DNA of 64,000 nt from Cryobacterium adonitolivorans (lineage in GTDB: Bacteria; Actinomycetota; Actinomycetes; Actinomycetales; Microbacteriaceae), in NCBI RefSeq assembly GCF_004402695.1, contig NZ_SOFL01000002.1, forward strand, positions 126,956-190,955. Direction: 5' to 3'. Positions 54,401-63,498 of the stretch are shown piece by piece. Each line of letters starts with the position of its first letter. The first letter of the stretch is position 1. A program made the translations under genes and the position numbers. The notes below the pieces were generated by a model, which searched no databases, was not told the DNA's origin, and worked only from the letters and a program-made list of their open reading frames with translations.

Positions 54401-54991
54401 ACCAGGCTCCAGGCGTTCATGAACCTCATCCGCCGGCCGGACGAGCTCGACGTCGCCGGCCAGGGGCGCGCCGTCGCCGCCCGCCACGCAGCCAAGGCCG
54501 ACTCGGACCGCGACCTGCTCCTGGACGTCCGCAGGCACGTTGAGATCACCGCAGTGCGCACGACTCCCGACGGGGTGGAGGTGAGCACGTACTCGTCGCT
54601 CGGCGGGAAGAGCGGTGGTGAATCGCAGGAGCTCGTCGCTTTCGTCGTCGGCGCCGCCCTGCGGTTCCAACTCGGCGACGAGAGCCGCACCCGGCCGCGC
54701 TTCGCCCCGGTCTTCCTCGACGAGGGTTTCGTGAAGTCGGACTCCGAGTTCGCCGGCCGGGCCGTCGCGGCCTGGAAGGGCCTCGGCTTCCAGCTCATCG
54801 TGGGATCGCCGCTCGACAAGGTCACCGCACTCGAGCCGCACATGGACCTCGTGCTGTCGATGACCAAGAACACCGCGACGGGCTTCTCCTACATCACCCC
54901 GCTGATGTCGCCGGAGCCGCGGGACGCCGCGCAGCCCGAACCCGCCGGGACCGAAGCTGACAGGGCCGAACCCGATAGAAACGTGGCCTGA
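51464..54991 (+). CDS. jetC: Wadjet/Mks SMC-like ATPase JetC (MksB)
   Basis: 1175 residues. Walker [10 protein letters not shown] is at residues 49-57, long coiled-coil arms (about 280-500 and 640-830) flank a hinge region, the signature '[16 protein letters not shown]' is near residue 1046, and Walker B '[11 protein letters not shown]' near 1079. This is the motor of the JetABCD (MksBEFG) loop-extruding complex that recognises small circular DNA. The C-terminus has an extra acidic Pro/Glu-rich tail. In known loci jetD follows directly; here the next gene is an alpha/beta hydrolase. Confidence 0.93.
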   Translation: MTDSPLFHMDGATEGTTQWRAESFQMVNWGGFQGHHEVDFAASATLVSGASGTGKSSLLDAYLALMMPSDTPFNGASNDAGSGRARSVDQRNLMTYLRGKTDSSREADTGQMHDQVLRGADSATWGAIAMTFIDDNQRRFTVLRAYFVPRGATKFADVTMKMATRDGRLDLRELADVTEARFDKRALKNRFADLDVFDTYAAFSQTLYTRLGIGANGEGGKALRLLARIQAGQQVKTVDGLYKSMVLEEPATYAAADKAVDHFEDLERSYGAMVTEAQKAKVLERLPELHRDYETATEKADLIDRFGVHRDGDTPFVLWQLLTEHGLLDTAADTNRARRRDNQVQHSAARDAETELRSRVADLLHQQRDNGGDALAGLQNDLDVLTAKRDDVAAERARFNDRISLLGAVAGTADDAADGVAGDVAITSADGFAAAQLAAEGFIARFAASEQELDLERVSLQRTAYPVEEKIRTLKQEHAFLKGRASLVPQHLHNARLMIAEAAGIPAEELPFVAELIDIAPGEDDWRQAAEVTLGSVVRVLLVDENRLAALGRAIDPLHIPVRIHFEGVTLHPHQQVQHDPRYVSGKLTFKDSPFSRWVQDRVQAPAIDALCVNGPAELAGDGSRVTQSGQIRQGKRGAHGWNKEQRAIIGFSSTVRLAEINEELAALKASADSLAQQASAKAGQIIALRRLKDAHQHLLDTVWAAIDVAGAQARIGAKEAERERLLAGSDVLRGLQDEEARLSAELETAQKHKHQTEREAAVLGEEHAAIVDRQDVVNDRLERITADESVTLPDEHAAVLDAQFAAVSDSAELATFANGVKRLRERLTEQSSQDRDTARSARDTLLGIFETFQSRWPDPNIGVAMESYSSYNDILDAVYTLGLYERRQEWKRRLSAWSGQDLVPLIGAFTTSIEEIEDRLRPINDILRTLPFGAGRDRLQISLRRLHQGDASAFRKELKLLSSGSTEEFTDEQTESRFTRLQAFMNLIRRPDELDVAGQGRAVAARHAAKADSDRDLLLDVRRHVEITAVRTTPDGVEVSTYSSLGGKSGGESQELVAFVVGAALRFQLGDESRTRPRFAPVFLDEGFVKSDSEFAGRAVAAWKGLGFQLIVGSPLDKVTALEPHMDLVLSMTKNTATGFSYITPLMSPEPRDAAQPEPAGTEADRAEPDRNVA

Positions 54992-55040
54992 CCCGCGCGC
55001 CGCTCTGGCTGGTCAGCTGAACGCGGCTTACGCTGGCCCG

Positions 55041-55946
55041 ATGGTGTCAGTGCGGGATCTGCGACGCTCGGATGGCCGTGTGCTCCGGGTGCACGATAGC
55101 ACTGGAGGTCCCGGCCTCGCCGATGATTCCGGTGCGGGCGGCGACGGAGGTTACGGAGGCGACGGCCCGCCAGGCGACGCGTCCCCGGCACGGCTCACGG
55201 TGCTCTGGCACCACGGCTCGCCGCAGACCGGGGCCCTGCTCGAGCCATTGCTCGCGGCGGCGGCCCAGCGGAGCATCCGTCTGCTCTCGTATGGGCGGCC
55301 CAGCTACGGCGGGTCGACGCCGCTGCCCGGCCGCACCGTCGGGTCGGCGGCGGCGGATGTCGCGGCAATCGCCGACGCCCTCAACCTGGGCAGGTTCGCG
55401 GTGATGGGCGCCTCAGGCGGCGGGCCGCACGCCCTGGCCAGTGCGGCGCTGCTGCCCGAGCGGGTGATCGCCGCCGCGTGCCTGGCCGCGATCGCACCCT
55501 TCGACGCCGACGGCCTCGACTTCTTCGACGGCATGGCATCGGATGGCGCGTTGCGCGCCGCCCTCGCCGGCCGACCGGCCCGCGAGCACTACCAGGCGAC
55601 GGCGGAGTTCGATCCGGCTAGTTTCGTGGAGCGGGACTACGCCGCCCTTGGGGGCGACTGGGCGTCGCTGGGAGCAGACGTGGGGAAGGCCTCGGCAGCC
55701 GGTCCCGACGGGCTCATCGATGACGATATGGCCTTCGTGGTGCCGTGGGGATTCGACGTGACGGCGATCTCGGTGCCGGTACTGATCGCGCAGGGCGGCC
55801 TAGACCGTGTGGTGCCCCCCGCGCACGGGGCCTGGCTGGCTCACGCGATCCCGAACGCCGAGCGCTGGGACTCTGCCGACGACGGCCACATCTCGATCCT
55901 CAACGAGTGCCCGCCGGCGCTGGACTGGCTGCTCGCGCACTCCTGA
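55041..55946 (+). CDS. Alpha/beta hydrolase
   Basis: 301 residues. 'VLWHHGSPQTGALLEPLLAA' is the oxyanion region, 'RFAVMGASGGGPHALASAAL' the nucleophile elbow (Ser in GASGGG), 'VLIAQGGLDRVVPPAHGAWL' the acid region and 'DGHISIL' the histidine. An odd glycine/aspartate-rich insert ('DDSGAGGDGGYGGDGPPGD') at about residues 27-45 interrupts the first strands. It occupies the place where jetD would be expected, 49 bp after jetC, but is unrelated to nucleases. Confidence 0.88.
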   Translation: MVSVRDLRRSDGRVLRVHDSTGGPGLADDSGAGGDGGYGGDGPPGDASPARLTVLWHHGSPQTGALLEPLLAAAAQRSIRLLSYGRPSYGGSTPLPGRTVGSAAADVAAIADALNLGRFAVMGASGGGPHALASAALLPERVIAAACLAAIAPFDADGLDFFDGMASDGALRAALAGRPAREHYQATAEFDPASFVERDYAALGGDWASLGADVGKASAAGPDGLIDDDMAFVVPWGFDVTAISVPVLIAQGGLDRVVPPAHGAWLAHAIPNAERWDSADDGHISILNECPPALDWLLAHS

Positions 55947-56100
55947 GCCCGACCGTCGCTCCGCAGGCGCGGCGCGAGCAATTCGCCCGGGAACTCGTCG
56001 CAGCGCCGGTGCCTGAGGGCATCCGCCTGACTATCGCCTGGGCCGAACGGCGGTAGCGCCGAAGCGATCCTCCGCGGAGCGCTGGATAAGTAAAAAATAC

Positions 56101-56140
56101 TTGACACGATGTCTAGACCGGCATACATTCATCGTGTCAA
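56101..56140 (+). promoter_or_regulatory. Promoter flanked by perfect 11-bp inverted repeat
   Basis: TTGACACGATG (56101-56111) is repeated inverted as CATCGTGTCAA (56130-56140). The left arm contains the -35 TTGACA; a -10 TACATT is at 56124-56129 with a 17-bp spacer, and the right arm starts right after it. Two half-sites framing one promoter indicate a repressor, most simply the XRE-type product of the third-codon-overlapping gene at 56616-56861. Confidence 0.75.
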
Positions 56141-56190
56141 CAATCTTTTACACGCTGGACACCATCCGGCGACCAGGCAGGGAGCTGCAG

Positions 56191-56619
56191 ATGGCACACG
56201 AAGAACAACGCGCCTGGATCATGGCCGGCGTCACGATCATCGCGTACGGGATCTATCTCGGCTGGGTGCTCGGCGGCGCCCATGGCGAGCCTCTCGCCGA
56301 GGTGCCCTACGCCGCGGCGATGCTCTGGACGATCGGTGGCGCGATCGTGGGTTCGATCCTGCTCAACATCGTCGCCGCCATCCTCTCGCCACGGGATGCT
56401 ACCGCGAAGGATCAGCGCGATACGGAGATCCACCGCACGAGCCAGTACATCGGTCAGTCGTTCGTCATTCTCGGCGCCGTGCTGGCGATGCTGTTCGCCC
56501 TGGCGGAAGTCGGCTTCTTCTGGATCGCCAACGTGATCTACCTCGGCTTCATGCTCTCCGCTCTGCTGGGCTCCGTCGCCAAGATCGTCGCCTACCGCCG
56601 GGGATTCCAGTCGTGGTGA
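56191..56619 (+). CDS. Small four-helix membrane protein
   Basis: 142 residues from ATG 56191 with GGGAGC as ribosome site. Four helices are visible ('MAGVTIIAYGIYLGWVLGG', 'AMLWTIGGAIVGSILLNIV', 'SFVILGAVLAMLFALAEVGF', 'VIYLGFMLSALLGSVAKI'), with a charged loop 'SPRDATAKDQRDTEIHRTSQ'. It resembles DUF2178-like proteins encoded next to small XRE regulators. Its stop overlaps the regulator start. The function is unknown. Confidence 0.85.
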   Translation: MAHEEQRAWIMAGVTIIAYGIYLGWVLGGAHGEPLAEVPYAAAMLWTIGGAIVGSILLNIVAAILSPRDATAKDQRDTEIHRTSQYIGQSFVILGAVLAMLFALAEVGFFWIANVIYLGFMLSALLGSVAKIVAYRRGFQSW

Positions 56620-56861
56620 AGGCGACGAGCGTGACCAACAACATCCGCGGCCTGCGTTTCGCGCACGGCGAGATGACCCAGGCAGCGCTGGCCGACCGGG
56701 TGGGCGTGACCCGGCAGACCATCATCGCCATCGAGCAGGGACGTTATTCGCCCTCTCTCGAGGTGGCGTTCCAGATCGCGCGGGTGTTCAATCGACCACT
56801 CGACGACGTGTTCCAGTACCCCGCAACTTCCATCCCCACTCGACCTGGAGGCACATCATGA
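56616..56861 (+). CDS. Small XRE-type helix-turn-helix regulator
   Basis: 81 residues from GTG 56616 (overlapping the previous TGA). 'MTQAALADRVGVTRQTIIAI' plus 'EQGRYSPSLEVAFQIARVFN' is a Cro/C1-type HTH, and 'RPLDDVFQYP' the usual end of the YozG/YgzD-like single-domain group. It has no sensor domain, so the membrane protein beside it may be its signal partner (inference). Its stop overlaps the next start (ATGA). Confidence 0.9.
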   Translation: MKATSVTNNIRGLRFAHGEMTQAALADRVGVTRQTIIAIEQGRYSPSLEVAFQIARVFNRPLDDVFQYPATSIPTRPGGTS

Positions 56862-57853
56862 GGGCCATCGTCCACCACAGCTACGGTTCGGCCGAGGTTC
56901 TGCACCCCGCCGAGATCGAGCGGCCGGCCGTCGGGGCCGACGACGTGCTCTTGCGCGTGGAGGCCGCGAGCCTCAACATCGGCGACTGGCACCTGATGGC
57001 CGGGTTGCCCTACCTCGTGCGCCCCGCCGTTGGCCTGCGCGCCCCGAAAACCCGGGTGCGGGGCATGGATGTCGCGGGTCGCGTCGAGGCCGTCGGCGCC
57101 AATGTCACCCGGTTCAGACCGGGGGATGAGGTATTCGGCGTCTGCGAGGGATCCCTGGCCGAGTACGCGATCGCCCGGCCCGACAAGCTCGAGCCCAAGC
57201 CTGGGGCCCTGAGCTTTGGACAGGCCGCGGCCGTGCCGACCTCGGCCGTCACGGCGTTGCAGGCCCTCGCCCAGATGCGGGCCGCCGGCCCGGGGGAGCG
57301 GGTGCTCGTGATCGGGGCCTCCGGAGCCGTCGGCGGCTATGCCGTGCAGCTGGCCAAGACGTTCGGCGCGCAGGTGACGGGCGTCGCCAGCACCGCCAAG
57401 CTCGACTACGTGCTCTCGCTCGGGGCGGATGTGGCCGTCGACTACACTCGCGGCGACATCACCCGGTCGGGCGAGCGCTACGACCTCGTGCTCGAAACTG
57501 GCGGCAACCGCTCGGTCTCGTCGCTGCGCAAACTGCTCGCGCCACGCGGCACCCTCGTACTGGTCGGCGGCGAAGGCGGCGGCCGGGTGACCGGCGGTTT
57601 CGAGCGGGCCCTGCGAGCTCTGCTGCTCTCGCCGTTCGTGACCCAGAAGCTCACCGGCCTGGTGTCGATTGTGCGCCAGGACGACCTGCACACCCTCGCG
57701 GAGCTGCTCGAGAGCGGGGCGATCACGCCCGTCATCGACCAGGTGTATCCGCTCGCCGAGGCCGCGACGGCCATGCGCCGCCTCACCGACGGCAGCATTC
57801 GGGGCAAGGTCGTCGTCACGCCTTCCTCAACCGGTCGGGCGAACCCGGCTTAG
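56858..57853 (+). CDS. MDR-family NAD(P)-dependent reductase (quinone-oxidoreductase-like)
   Basis: 331 residues. 'MRAIVHHSYGSAEVLHPAEI' begins the GroES-like domain, and 'VLVIGASGAVGGYAVQLAKT' is the nucleotide-binding motif. No zinc ligands are seen. It is a paralogue of the reductase at 14902-15852. It is the third gene of a unit with the membrane protein and the XRE regulator, all joined by overlapping start and stop codons, so its expression follows the inverted-repeat promoter at 56101. Confidence 0.9.
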   Translation: MRAIVHHSYGSAEVLHPAEIERPAVGADDVLLRVEAASLNIGDWHLMAGLPYLVRPAVGLRAPKTRVRGMDVAGRVEAVGANVTRFRPGDEVFGVCEGSLAEYAIARPDKLEPKPGALSFGQAAAVPTSAVTALQALAQMRAAGPGERVLVIGASGAVGGYAVQLAKTFGAQVTGVASTAKLDYVLSLGADVAVDYTRGDITRSGERYDLVLETGGNRSVSSLRKLLAPRGTLVLVGGEGGGRVTGGFERALRALLLSPFVTQKLTGLVSIVRQDDLHTLAELLESGAITPVIDQVYPLAEAATAMRRLTDGSIRGKVVVTPSSTGRANPA

Positions 57854-57956
57854 CCGAGGGCCTCCGCTTGATCGTCGACTGGGCGCACAGAGCGTAAAGT
57901 TCGGCACGACGCCATACCGCGCGACCCAACCCGCGCCAGAACCGAAGGAAAGCACC

Positions 57957-58346
57957 GTGGACATGCGACTGGAATTAGTGCCACTGCCCTCTGCCGATGT
58001 CGACCGCAGCAAGGCCTTCTACGCGGATCGCGTCGGTTTCCACGTCGATCACGACGTGGAGCCAGGTAACGGCATGCGCGTCGTGCAACTGACTCCGCCG
58101 GGATCTGCGTGCTCCGTTGTGGTCGGTGTGGGCATCAGCGCCCCGGATGCGCCCCCGGTGCAGAACCTGCACCTGGTCGTGGATGACGTCGAGGCCGCCA
58201 GAACCCTTCTCCTCGCCAACGGCGTCGAGGTGTCGGGCATCAGCGACATGGGCGGGGGCGTGCGCTACGCCTACTTCAGCGATCCCGACGGCAACTCCTG
58301 GGCCCTCCAGCAAATTTCTCTCGCCCCGGCGCCAACACCGAGATAG
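57957..58346 (+). CDS. VOC (glyoxalase/bleomycin-resistance) family protein
   Basis: 129 residues. 'LELVPLPSADVDRSKAFYAD' with 'RVGFHVDHDVEPGNGMRVVQ' is the first beta-alpha-beta-beta-beta unit, and 'LHLVVDDVEAARTLLLANGV' with 'YAYFSDPDGNSWALQQI' the second. Metal ligands fit the His/Glu pattern only in part. GTG 57957 is preferred to ATG 57963 by the position of GAAGGAAA. The substrate is unknown. Confidence 0.88.
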   Translation: MDMRLELVPLPSADVDRSKAFYADRVGFHVDHDVEPGNGMRVVQLTPPGSACSVVVGVGISAPDAPPVQNLHLVVDDVEAARTLLLANGVEVSGISDMGGGVRYAYFSDPDGNSWALQQISLAPAPTPR

Positions 58347-58349
58347 CTC

Positions 58350-58844
58350 CTAGGCTGCACCGCCGGCGACGCCGAGCAGCCCGGCGGCCCGGCGCAGTTC
58401 GGCGCTGGGTTCCTGGGCCCACCGGTCGAGCACGATCTGCGCGCGGCCGCGCGCCGGACCGGCCAGGGCATCAATCAGCGGCCGCACCACATCCGCCGTG
58501 AGGGGGTCCAGGAGGGCGGGTACCTGCGCGGTTCGCAGGAACCCCTCGATGCGGGTGAGGTCGGAGGCCCTCAGTATTTGCACGTGGGACTGCAGCAGCA
58601 CCACGGCCGCCAGACGGCGCTCGAAGACCGGCAGTGCCCACAACTCGGAACACAGTGCCGTGATCTCGTCGTGGCCGAGGCCGGGATAGCGCCGGCCGGC
58701 ATCCCGGATCGTGCCGCGCACCGCGCCCACCGACGCACCGTAGAAGGTGAGGCTGCCGCCCAGCCGGGCCAGATCGGCGTCCGCGCGCTCCCAGGAGCTT
58801 TCTCGCTGCAGGGTGGCGTCGATGAACTCGCCGGCGGCACTCAT
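58350..58844 (-). CDS. DNA alkylation repair (AlkD-like) protein, C-terminally short
   Basis: 164 residues. 'LGGSLTFYGASVGAVRGTIR', 'HDEITALCSELWALPVFERR' and 'LAAVVLLQSHVQILRASDLT' match the N-terminal HEAT repeats of AlkD-like glycosylases ('FYGVSVPxVR..', 'LWxxPVxERR'). The protein stops soon after 'VLDRWAQEPSAELRRAAGLL', where the family continues with 'FWxRRxALLALL' and three more repeats (about 70 residues missing). It is thus likely inactive or altered. It is convergent with the VOC gene. Confidence 0.75.
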   Translation of the reverse strand: MSAAGEFIDATLQRESSWERADADLARLGGSLTFYGASVGAVRGTIRDAGRRYPGLGHDEITALCSELWALPVFERRLAAVVLLQSHVQILRASDLTRIEGFLRTAQVPALLDPLTADVVRPLIDALAGPARGRAQIVLDRWAQEPSAELRRAAGLLGVAGGAA

Positions 58845-58901
58845 CTATCTATTCTCGCCGATCCTTGTGGACGCGCCCCGCGATCTGGGAGGCTGGTCGG
58901 C

Positions 58902-59483
58902 ATGGCCGACGCCGACATGAAAGCAGACCTCCGCCGCTACCTGCAGGTAGGCCGGGAGGCACTCCTCTGGAAACTCCAGGGACTCAGCGAGTACGACATC
59001 CGCCGGCCCCTGGTGCCGACCGGCACCAACCTGCTGGGACTGGTTAAGCACATGGCCGGGGTCGAGGCCGGCTACCTCGGTGCGACCTTCGGCCGGCCGT
59101 TTCCGGAGCCGCTGCCGTGGCTGGACGACGACACCGAGGACAACTCCGATATGTGGGCCACCCTCGACGAGTCTCGCGACGCGGTCGTCGACCTGTACCG
59201 GCGAGTGTGGGCGCATTCCGAGGCCACCCTCGACGTGGTGCCCCTGGACGGCATCGGTCGGGTGGCGTGGTGGGCGGAAGGCCGCGATGTGGTCTCCCTG
59301 CACCTGATCCTGGTGCACCTGATCAGCGAGACCCAACGGCATGCCGGCCATGCCGACATCGTGCGGGAACTGATCGATGGGGCGGCCGGGATGCGGGCCG
59401 GTAACGACAACATGCCCCCGGCCAGCCCGGACTGCTGGGCCGGCTACCGGGACCGTCTGGAGCAGGCCGCCCGCCAGGCCTGA
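58902..59483 (+). CDS. DinB family (DUF664) protein
   Basis: 193 residues. 'LQVGREALLWKLQGLSEYDI', 'TNLLGLVKHMAGVEAGYLGA' (first histidine), 'LHLILVHLISETQRHAGHAD' (the H-x-x-x-E-x-x-R-H-x-x-H metal/thiol helix) are diagnostic of the actinobacterial DinB/mycothiol-transferase group. A mycothiol-dependent role is plausible, but the reaction is unknown. Confidence 0.9.
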   Translation: MADADMKADLRRYLQVGREALLWKLQGLSEYDIRRPLVPTGTNLLGLVKHMAGVEAGYLGATFGRPFPEPLPWLDDDTEDNSDMWATLDESRDAVVDLYRRVWAHSEATLDVVPLDGIGRVAWWAEGRDVVSLHLILVHLISETQRHAGHADIVRELIDGAAGMRAGNDNMPPASPDCWAGYRDRLEQAARQA

Positions 59484-59587
59484 GGCGATCAATACGGGGG
59501 ACTCGACTGCGACGTTGGCCGTTTGGGCGCCTAAAATGGACTGCGCCTGAAAAGGCCAAGCTGTTCCGCGCCCGAAACCGAAGGACG

Positions 59588-60589
59588 ATGCCACCCGTGT
59601 CGAGAATCTCTGCCCGCCGGACCATCCTCGGCGCGAGCGCCGGCCTCGCCCTGCTCGCCCTCACCGCCTGCACCGGGCAGCCGGTCGCCGGCGCCGGCTC
59701 AGGAACCGGCGCCGCGCCGGCCGGCGACTCCGGTCGCACCTACGCCCTCGTGGTGCACTCGGTGCCCGGCGACGCGTTCTGGGACGTCGTGAAGACCGGT
59801 GCCGAGGCCGCCGGAAACCGCTACGGCGCCAGCATCACCTACCAGGGCGACCCCGACGTGCAGAAGCAGAGCCAGCTGATCGAGACGGCGGTCGCCGCCC
59901 AGGTGGACGGCATCATCGTGTCGATGGCCAACCCCGAAGGCCTCCGCGGTGCCATCACGGCTGCCGTTGCCGCCGACATCCCGGTCATCACCATTAATTC
60001 CGGCGCCGAAGAGTCCGCCGCGCTCGGCGCCATGACCCACATCGGCCAGGGCGAGTACCTGGCCGGTCAGGGGGCCGGCACCCAGCTCACCGAGGCGGCG
60101 GCGACCAATGTCATCTGTGTCATCCACGAGGCCGGAAACGCCGGACTCGAGGACCGCTGCCGTGGGGCCGCGGACACCCTCGACGGCAGCCTGACCAACG
60201 TGCAGGTCGACATCGCCAACGTCGCGGAGGCCCAGAGCACCATCACGAGCGCCCTGCTGGCCGACCCGAGCATCGACGGCGTCCTCACGCTCAACTCGGC
60301 GGTGGGAGTGGCCGCCGCGCAGGCCGTGGCCGAGGCGGGCAGCGATGCCCAGATCGGCACCTTCGATGTCTCCGCCGACGTCACGAGCCTCATCCTCGAC
60401 GGCAGCATCCTCTTCGCCGTCGACCAGCAGCCCTACCTGCAGGGCTACCTCCCGGTGGACTTCTTCGAACTGTTCTACACGAACGGCAACGTTGTCGGGG
60501 GTAGCCAGCCGGTGTACTCCGGGCCGGGCTTCGTGACGAAGGAGAACGCCAAGCAGGTGGCGACGTTCGCTGGCAACGGCACCCGATGA
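59588..60589 (+). CDS. Sugar ABC transporter solute-binding lipoprotein (Peripla_BP_4)
   Basis: 333 residues. The N-terminus 'SARRTILGASAGLALLALTA' has a twin-arginine-like pair and lipobox LTAC. The ribose/fructose-type binding fold follows: 'YALVVHSVPGDAFWDVVKTG', 'YQGDPDVQKQSQLIETAVAA', 'VDGIIVSMANPEGLRGAITA', 'QQPYLQGYLPVDFFELFYTN'. GTG 59597 is an alternative start. It is the first of three coupled genes that make a complete sugar importer. Confidence 0.92.
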   Translation: MPPVSRISARRTILGASAGLALLALTACTGQPVAGAGSGTGAAPAGDSGRTYALVVHSVPGDAFWDVVKTGAEAAGNRYGASITYQGDPDVQKQSQLIETAVAAQVDGIIVSMANPEGLRGAITAAVAADIPVITINSGAEESAALGAMTHIGQGEYLAGQGAGTQLTEAAATNVICVIHEAGNAGLEDRCRGAADTLDGSLTNVQVDIANVAEAQSTITSALLADPSIDGVLTLNSAVGVAAAQAVAEAGSDAQIGTFDVSADVTSLILDGSILFAVDQQPYLQGYLPVDFFELFYTNGNVVGGSQPVYSGPGFVTKENAKQVATFAGNGTR

Positions 60590-61632
60590 CGGTGCTGACC
60601 ACGCCGGGTACCGCGCCGGACGAGCGGCTCGCGCGCACGCATCCGCTGGTGCGTCTGCTGCGCCGCCCGGAGATCGGCGCCCTCGTCGCGGCCCTGGTGA
60701 TCTTCGTCTACTTCTCCGCGGCTACGACGTCGTTCCTGTCGCCGGCGGGCGTGGCCACCTGGCTCTACTCCGCGTCGCTGTTCGGTATCATGGCCGTCGC
60801 GGTGGCGATGCTCATGATCGGCGGCGAGTTCGACCTCTCGGCCGGCGCCATGACCGGCACCACGGGGCTCCTGGTCGGCGCGTTCACCACCCAGTGGGGC
60901 ATGAACCTGTGGTTCGCGATGCTGCTCGCCCTGCTGATCGCCCTTTTCGTCGGCGCGTTCAACGGGTTCCTTGTCGTGAAGACCGGCATCCCGAGCTTCA
61001 TCGTCACGCTGGGCACTTTCTTCATCCTGCAGGGGCTCAACCTCGCCGGCACCAAGCTCGTCACCGGCCAGGTCGCCATCCAGGGCATGACCCTGGTGCC
61101 CGGTTTCGACGCCGGTAAGGCGATCTTCGGCTCGACGATCCCGGTTCTGGGAGTGAGTCTCAAGGTATCGGTGTTCTGGTGGCTCGGCATCACCGCCGTC
61201 GCCAGCTGGCTGCTGCTGCGCACCCGGTATGGCAACTGGATCTTCGCCATCGGTGGGCAGCTGCAGAGTGCCGTGCAGACCGGCGTCCCGGTGCGGCGCA
61301 CCCGCATCGGCCTGTTCATGGGCACAGCGGCGGCCGGCTGGCTGGTGGGCATGCTCTCGCTCTTCGACGTGGCCACGGTGCAGGCCACCACGGGCATCGG
61401 CCAGGAGTTCATCTACATCATCTGCGCCGTCGTCGGCGGCTGCCTGCTCACCGGCGGCTACGGTTCCGCCATCGGCGCCGCCCTCGGCGCGCTCATCTAC
61501 GGCATGATCCTGCAGGGCATCGTGTTCGCCCAGTGGGACAACAACTGGCTCAAGGCCTTCCTGGGCGGGATGCTGCTGCTCGCCGTGCTGGTGAATCTCT
61601 CGGTGCGTCGCCAGGCGGGGGTGCGCGCATGA
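60586..61632 (+). CDS. Sugar ABC transporter permease (BPD_transp_2, RbsC/FrcC type)
   Basis: 348 residues with about nine to ten helices. '[20 protein letters not shown]' is the conserved 'GGxDLSVG' region of this permease family, and '[20 protein letters not shown]' follows it. '[20 protein letters not shown]' is the cytoplasmic coupling loop. The ATG overlaps the stop of the binding-protein gene (ATGA), and its stop overlaps the ATPase start. Confidence 0.92.
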   Translation: MTVLTTPGTAPDERLARTHPLVRLLRRPEIGALVAALVIFVYFSAATTSFLSPAGVATWLYSASLFGIMAVAVAMLMIGGEFDLSAGAMTGTTGLLVGAFTTQWGMNLWFAMLLALLIALFVGAFNGFLVVKTGIPSFIVTLGTFFILQGLNLAGTKLVTGQVAIQGMTLVPGFDAGKAIFGSTIPVLGVSLKVSVFWWLGITAVASWLLLRTRYGNWIFAIGGQLQSAVQTGVPVRRTRIGLFMGTAAAGWLVGMLSLFDVATVQATTGIGQEFIYIICAVVGGCLLTGGYGSAIGAALGALIYGMILQGIVFAQWDNNWLKAFLGGMLLLAVLVNLSVRRQAGVRA

Positions 61633-62441
61633 ACGCCGCGGACGGCACCACCGCCGCACCACGCACCGCCGCGCCCGTGCTCGAGGTGCGCGGGATCGGC
61701 AAGGTCTACGGCTCGGTCATCGCGCTCAGCGACATCTCCACCTCGGTCGGCGCCGGCGAGGTGCTCTGCGTGCTGGGCGACAACGGTGCGGGCAAGTCGA
61801 CCCTGCTCAAGGTTCTCGCCGGCGTGCACCCGCACTCCTCCGGCGAGCTGCTGCTCGACGGGGCCGCCGTGCGCTTCACGGGCCCGCGCCTCGCACTCGA
61901 CGCCGGCATCGCCACGGTCTACCAGGACCTGGCGATCGTGCCGCTGATGCCGGTCTGGCGCAATTTCTTCCTCGGCGCCGAACTCAGCGCCGGGATCGGC
62001 CCGTTCTCCCGCATCCGGGTCGCCGAGATGCGCGCGATCACTCTCGCGCAGCTGGGCCGGATGGGCATCGACCTGCGTGACGTCGACCAACCCATCGGCA
62101 CCCTGTCCGGCGGCGAGCGGCAGTCCGTCGCCATCGCCAGGGCCATCTACTTCGGCGCCAGGGTCGTCATCCTCGACGAGCCCACTTCGGCGCTCGGCGT
62201 CAAACAGGCCGGTGTGGTGTTGCGCTATGTGGCGCAGGCCCGGGACCACGGCCTTGGCGTCGTCTTCGTCACCCACAACCCGCACCATGCGTACCCGGTT
62301 GGGGACAGGTTCCTGGTGCTCAACCGGGGGGCCAGCCTGGGCGAGTTCGACCGGAAGGGCATCACCATCGACGAGCTGACCCGGCTGATGGCCGGCGGTG
62401 CCGAACTGGACTCATTGGCCAGGGAGCTCGAGCGGGGCTGA
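61629..62441 (+). CDS. Sugar ABC transporter ATP-binding protein (FrcA type)
   Basis: 270 residues with a single nucleotide-binding domain, as in FrcA, unlike the double-domain RbsA. Walker [10 protein letters not shown] is at residues 50-58, '[20 protein letters not shown]' the Q-loop region, '[20 protein letters not shown]' the signature and '[15 protein letters not shown]' the Walker B. Its last 30 bp overlap the end of the convergent hydrolase gene. A fructose-like sugar is plausible by similarity to Frc systems, but not shown. Confidence 0.92.
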   Translation: MNAADGTTAAPRTAAPVLEVRGIGKVYGSVIALSDISTSVGAGEVLCVLGDNGAGKSTLLKVLAGVHPHSSGELLLDGAAVRFTGPRLALDAGIATVYQDLAIVPLMPVWRNFFLGAELSAGIGPFSRIRVAEMRAITLAQLGRMGIDLRDVDQPIGTLSGGERQSVAIARAIYFGARVVILDEPTSALGVKQAGVVLRYVAQARDHGLGVVFVTHNPHHAYPVGDRFLVLNRGASLGEFDRKGITIDELTRLMAGGAELDSLARELERG

Positions 62442-63284
62442 CCCCGGTTCAGGTCGACGGATCAGGCGTTCCGCCAAGAATTCAAGTGTGCGCTCAAGAG
62501 CGGCCCGGGTGGGATGCCCTGGCTCGTCGACGAGGCTGACCGTGAGGACGCAGTGCGCCGATGACGCGATTCCAGCCGGGTTGCCCGGCGATGAATCGAT
62601 CTCGATGCTCTCGAAACCGGCGCCGAACTCTGCGCGAAGGGTGTGAAATCGTTCGGGCGGGCAGCCGCGGTCGTCGGTGAATCGCAGCCCCAGAATACGA
62701 AGCCCCGAGGGGCCGTCGGCGGTGCGCTCCCTGAGGGCGTCGATGTCCCGAGGCTCCAGCCCGAGCGAAGCTCGCCCGGAGGCTTTGAGGGGGAGCGGCA
62801 GCGCCGGCTGGCTCATCACCGAGGCGAGCACCGCCGGTTCGAGCGCCGTGGCCAGGGCGAAGCCGCCGGTGAGGCACATTCCGATCACCCCGACCCCGGC
62901 GCCGCCAACGGAGTCACCGTCATCCGTGCCCGCGCCGTCGGCCCACGCCTGGCGAACCAGCGCCCGCAGCCATCCCGTGGCGCCGGCTGGCTGCCTCGTG
63001 AGCCCACGGAACTCACGCGACACGCAGATGCGGCCGATCGTGCGCACCGTCGCGCCAGTGGTCGCCTCCGCACCCGGCGTACCGAACAGGCTCGGCAGGT
63101 GCACCGTGAAGCCGCGGTCAAGCAGACGGTGCGCCAGTTGTACCACGCCGGGATGGAGCCCGGGGATTTCGTGGATGAGCACCACGGCAGGCCCGCGTCC
63201 GGCCCTGAAAACCTGGTGCGAGTAACCACCGTGGCTGAGGGTCGACTCGGTGAAGCCCGCGAGCGCTGGAGGTGGCTGGGTCAT
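62412..63284 (-). CDS. Dienelactone hydrolase family protein
   Basis: 290 residues from ATG 63284. '[20 protein letters not shown]' is the oxyanion loop, '[20 protein letters not shown]' the nucleophile elbow with Cys (GMCLTGG) as in dienelactone hydrolases, and '[17 protein letters not shown]' lies near the acid. The catalytic histidine is less certain ('DEPGHPT'). The C-terminus overlaps the ABC ATPase gene tail to tail. Confidence 0.88.
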   Translation of the reverse strand: MTQPPPALAGFTESTLSHGGYSHQVFRAGRGPAVVLIHEIPGLHPGVVQLAHRLLDRGFTVHLPSLFGTPGAEATTGATVRTIGRICVSREFRGLTRQPAGATGWLRALVRQAWADGAGTDDGDSVGGAGVGVIGMCLTGGFALATALEPAVLASVMSQPALPLPLKASGRASLGLEPRDIDALRERTADGPSGLRILGLRFTDDRGCPPERFHTLRAEFGAGFESIEIDSSPGNPAGIASSAHCVLTVSLVDEPGHPTRAALERTLEFLAERLIRRPEPGSAPLELPGQ

Positions 63285-63498
63285 GGCATCGAAGATAGCC
63301 CACCCGACGGATGAGCCCAGCCGCGACCGCCTCATCCGTTTCGGACGATTCCGTGCCGGAGCCATCGGCCGGAGGGGGATTGATTGCTACCGTCTGCGGC
63401 GTGAGGCCGGAGTGCCGATGAGGTGCGCCTGCCGAACTCCGAAGAAACCGGAAACTCGAACACCAACGGGGCCCAGCCCCGGAAATGGAGCGATACCC

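Noticed and set aside
55950..57900. Two similar C-terminal-looking tails, 'EGIRLTIAWAERR' (ends 56056) and 'EGLRLIVDWAHRA' (ends about 57898)
   Set aside because: They may be remnants of epimerase-like genes, but the match is only about 14 residues with no flanking support, so chance cannot be excluded.
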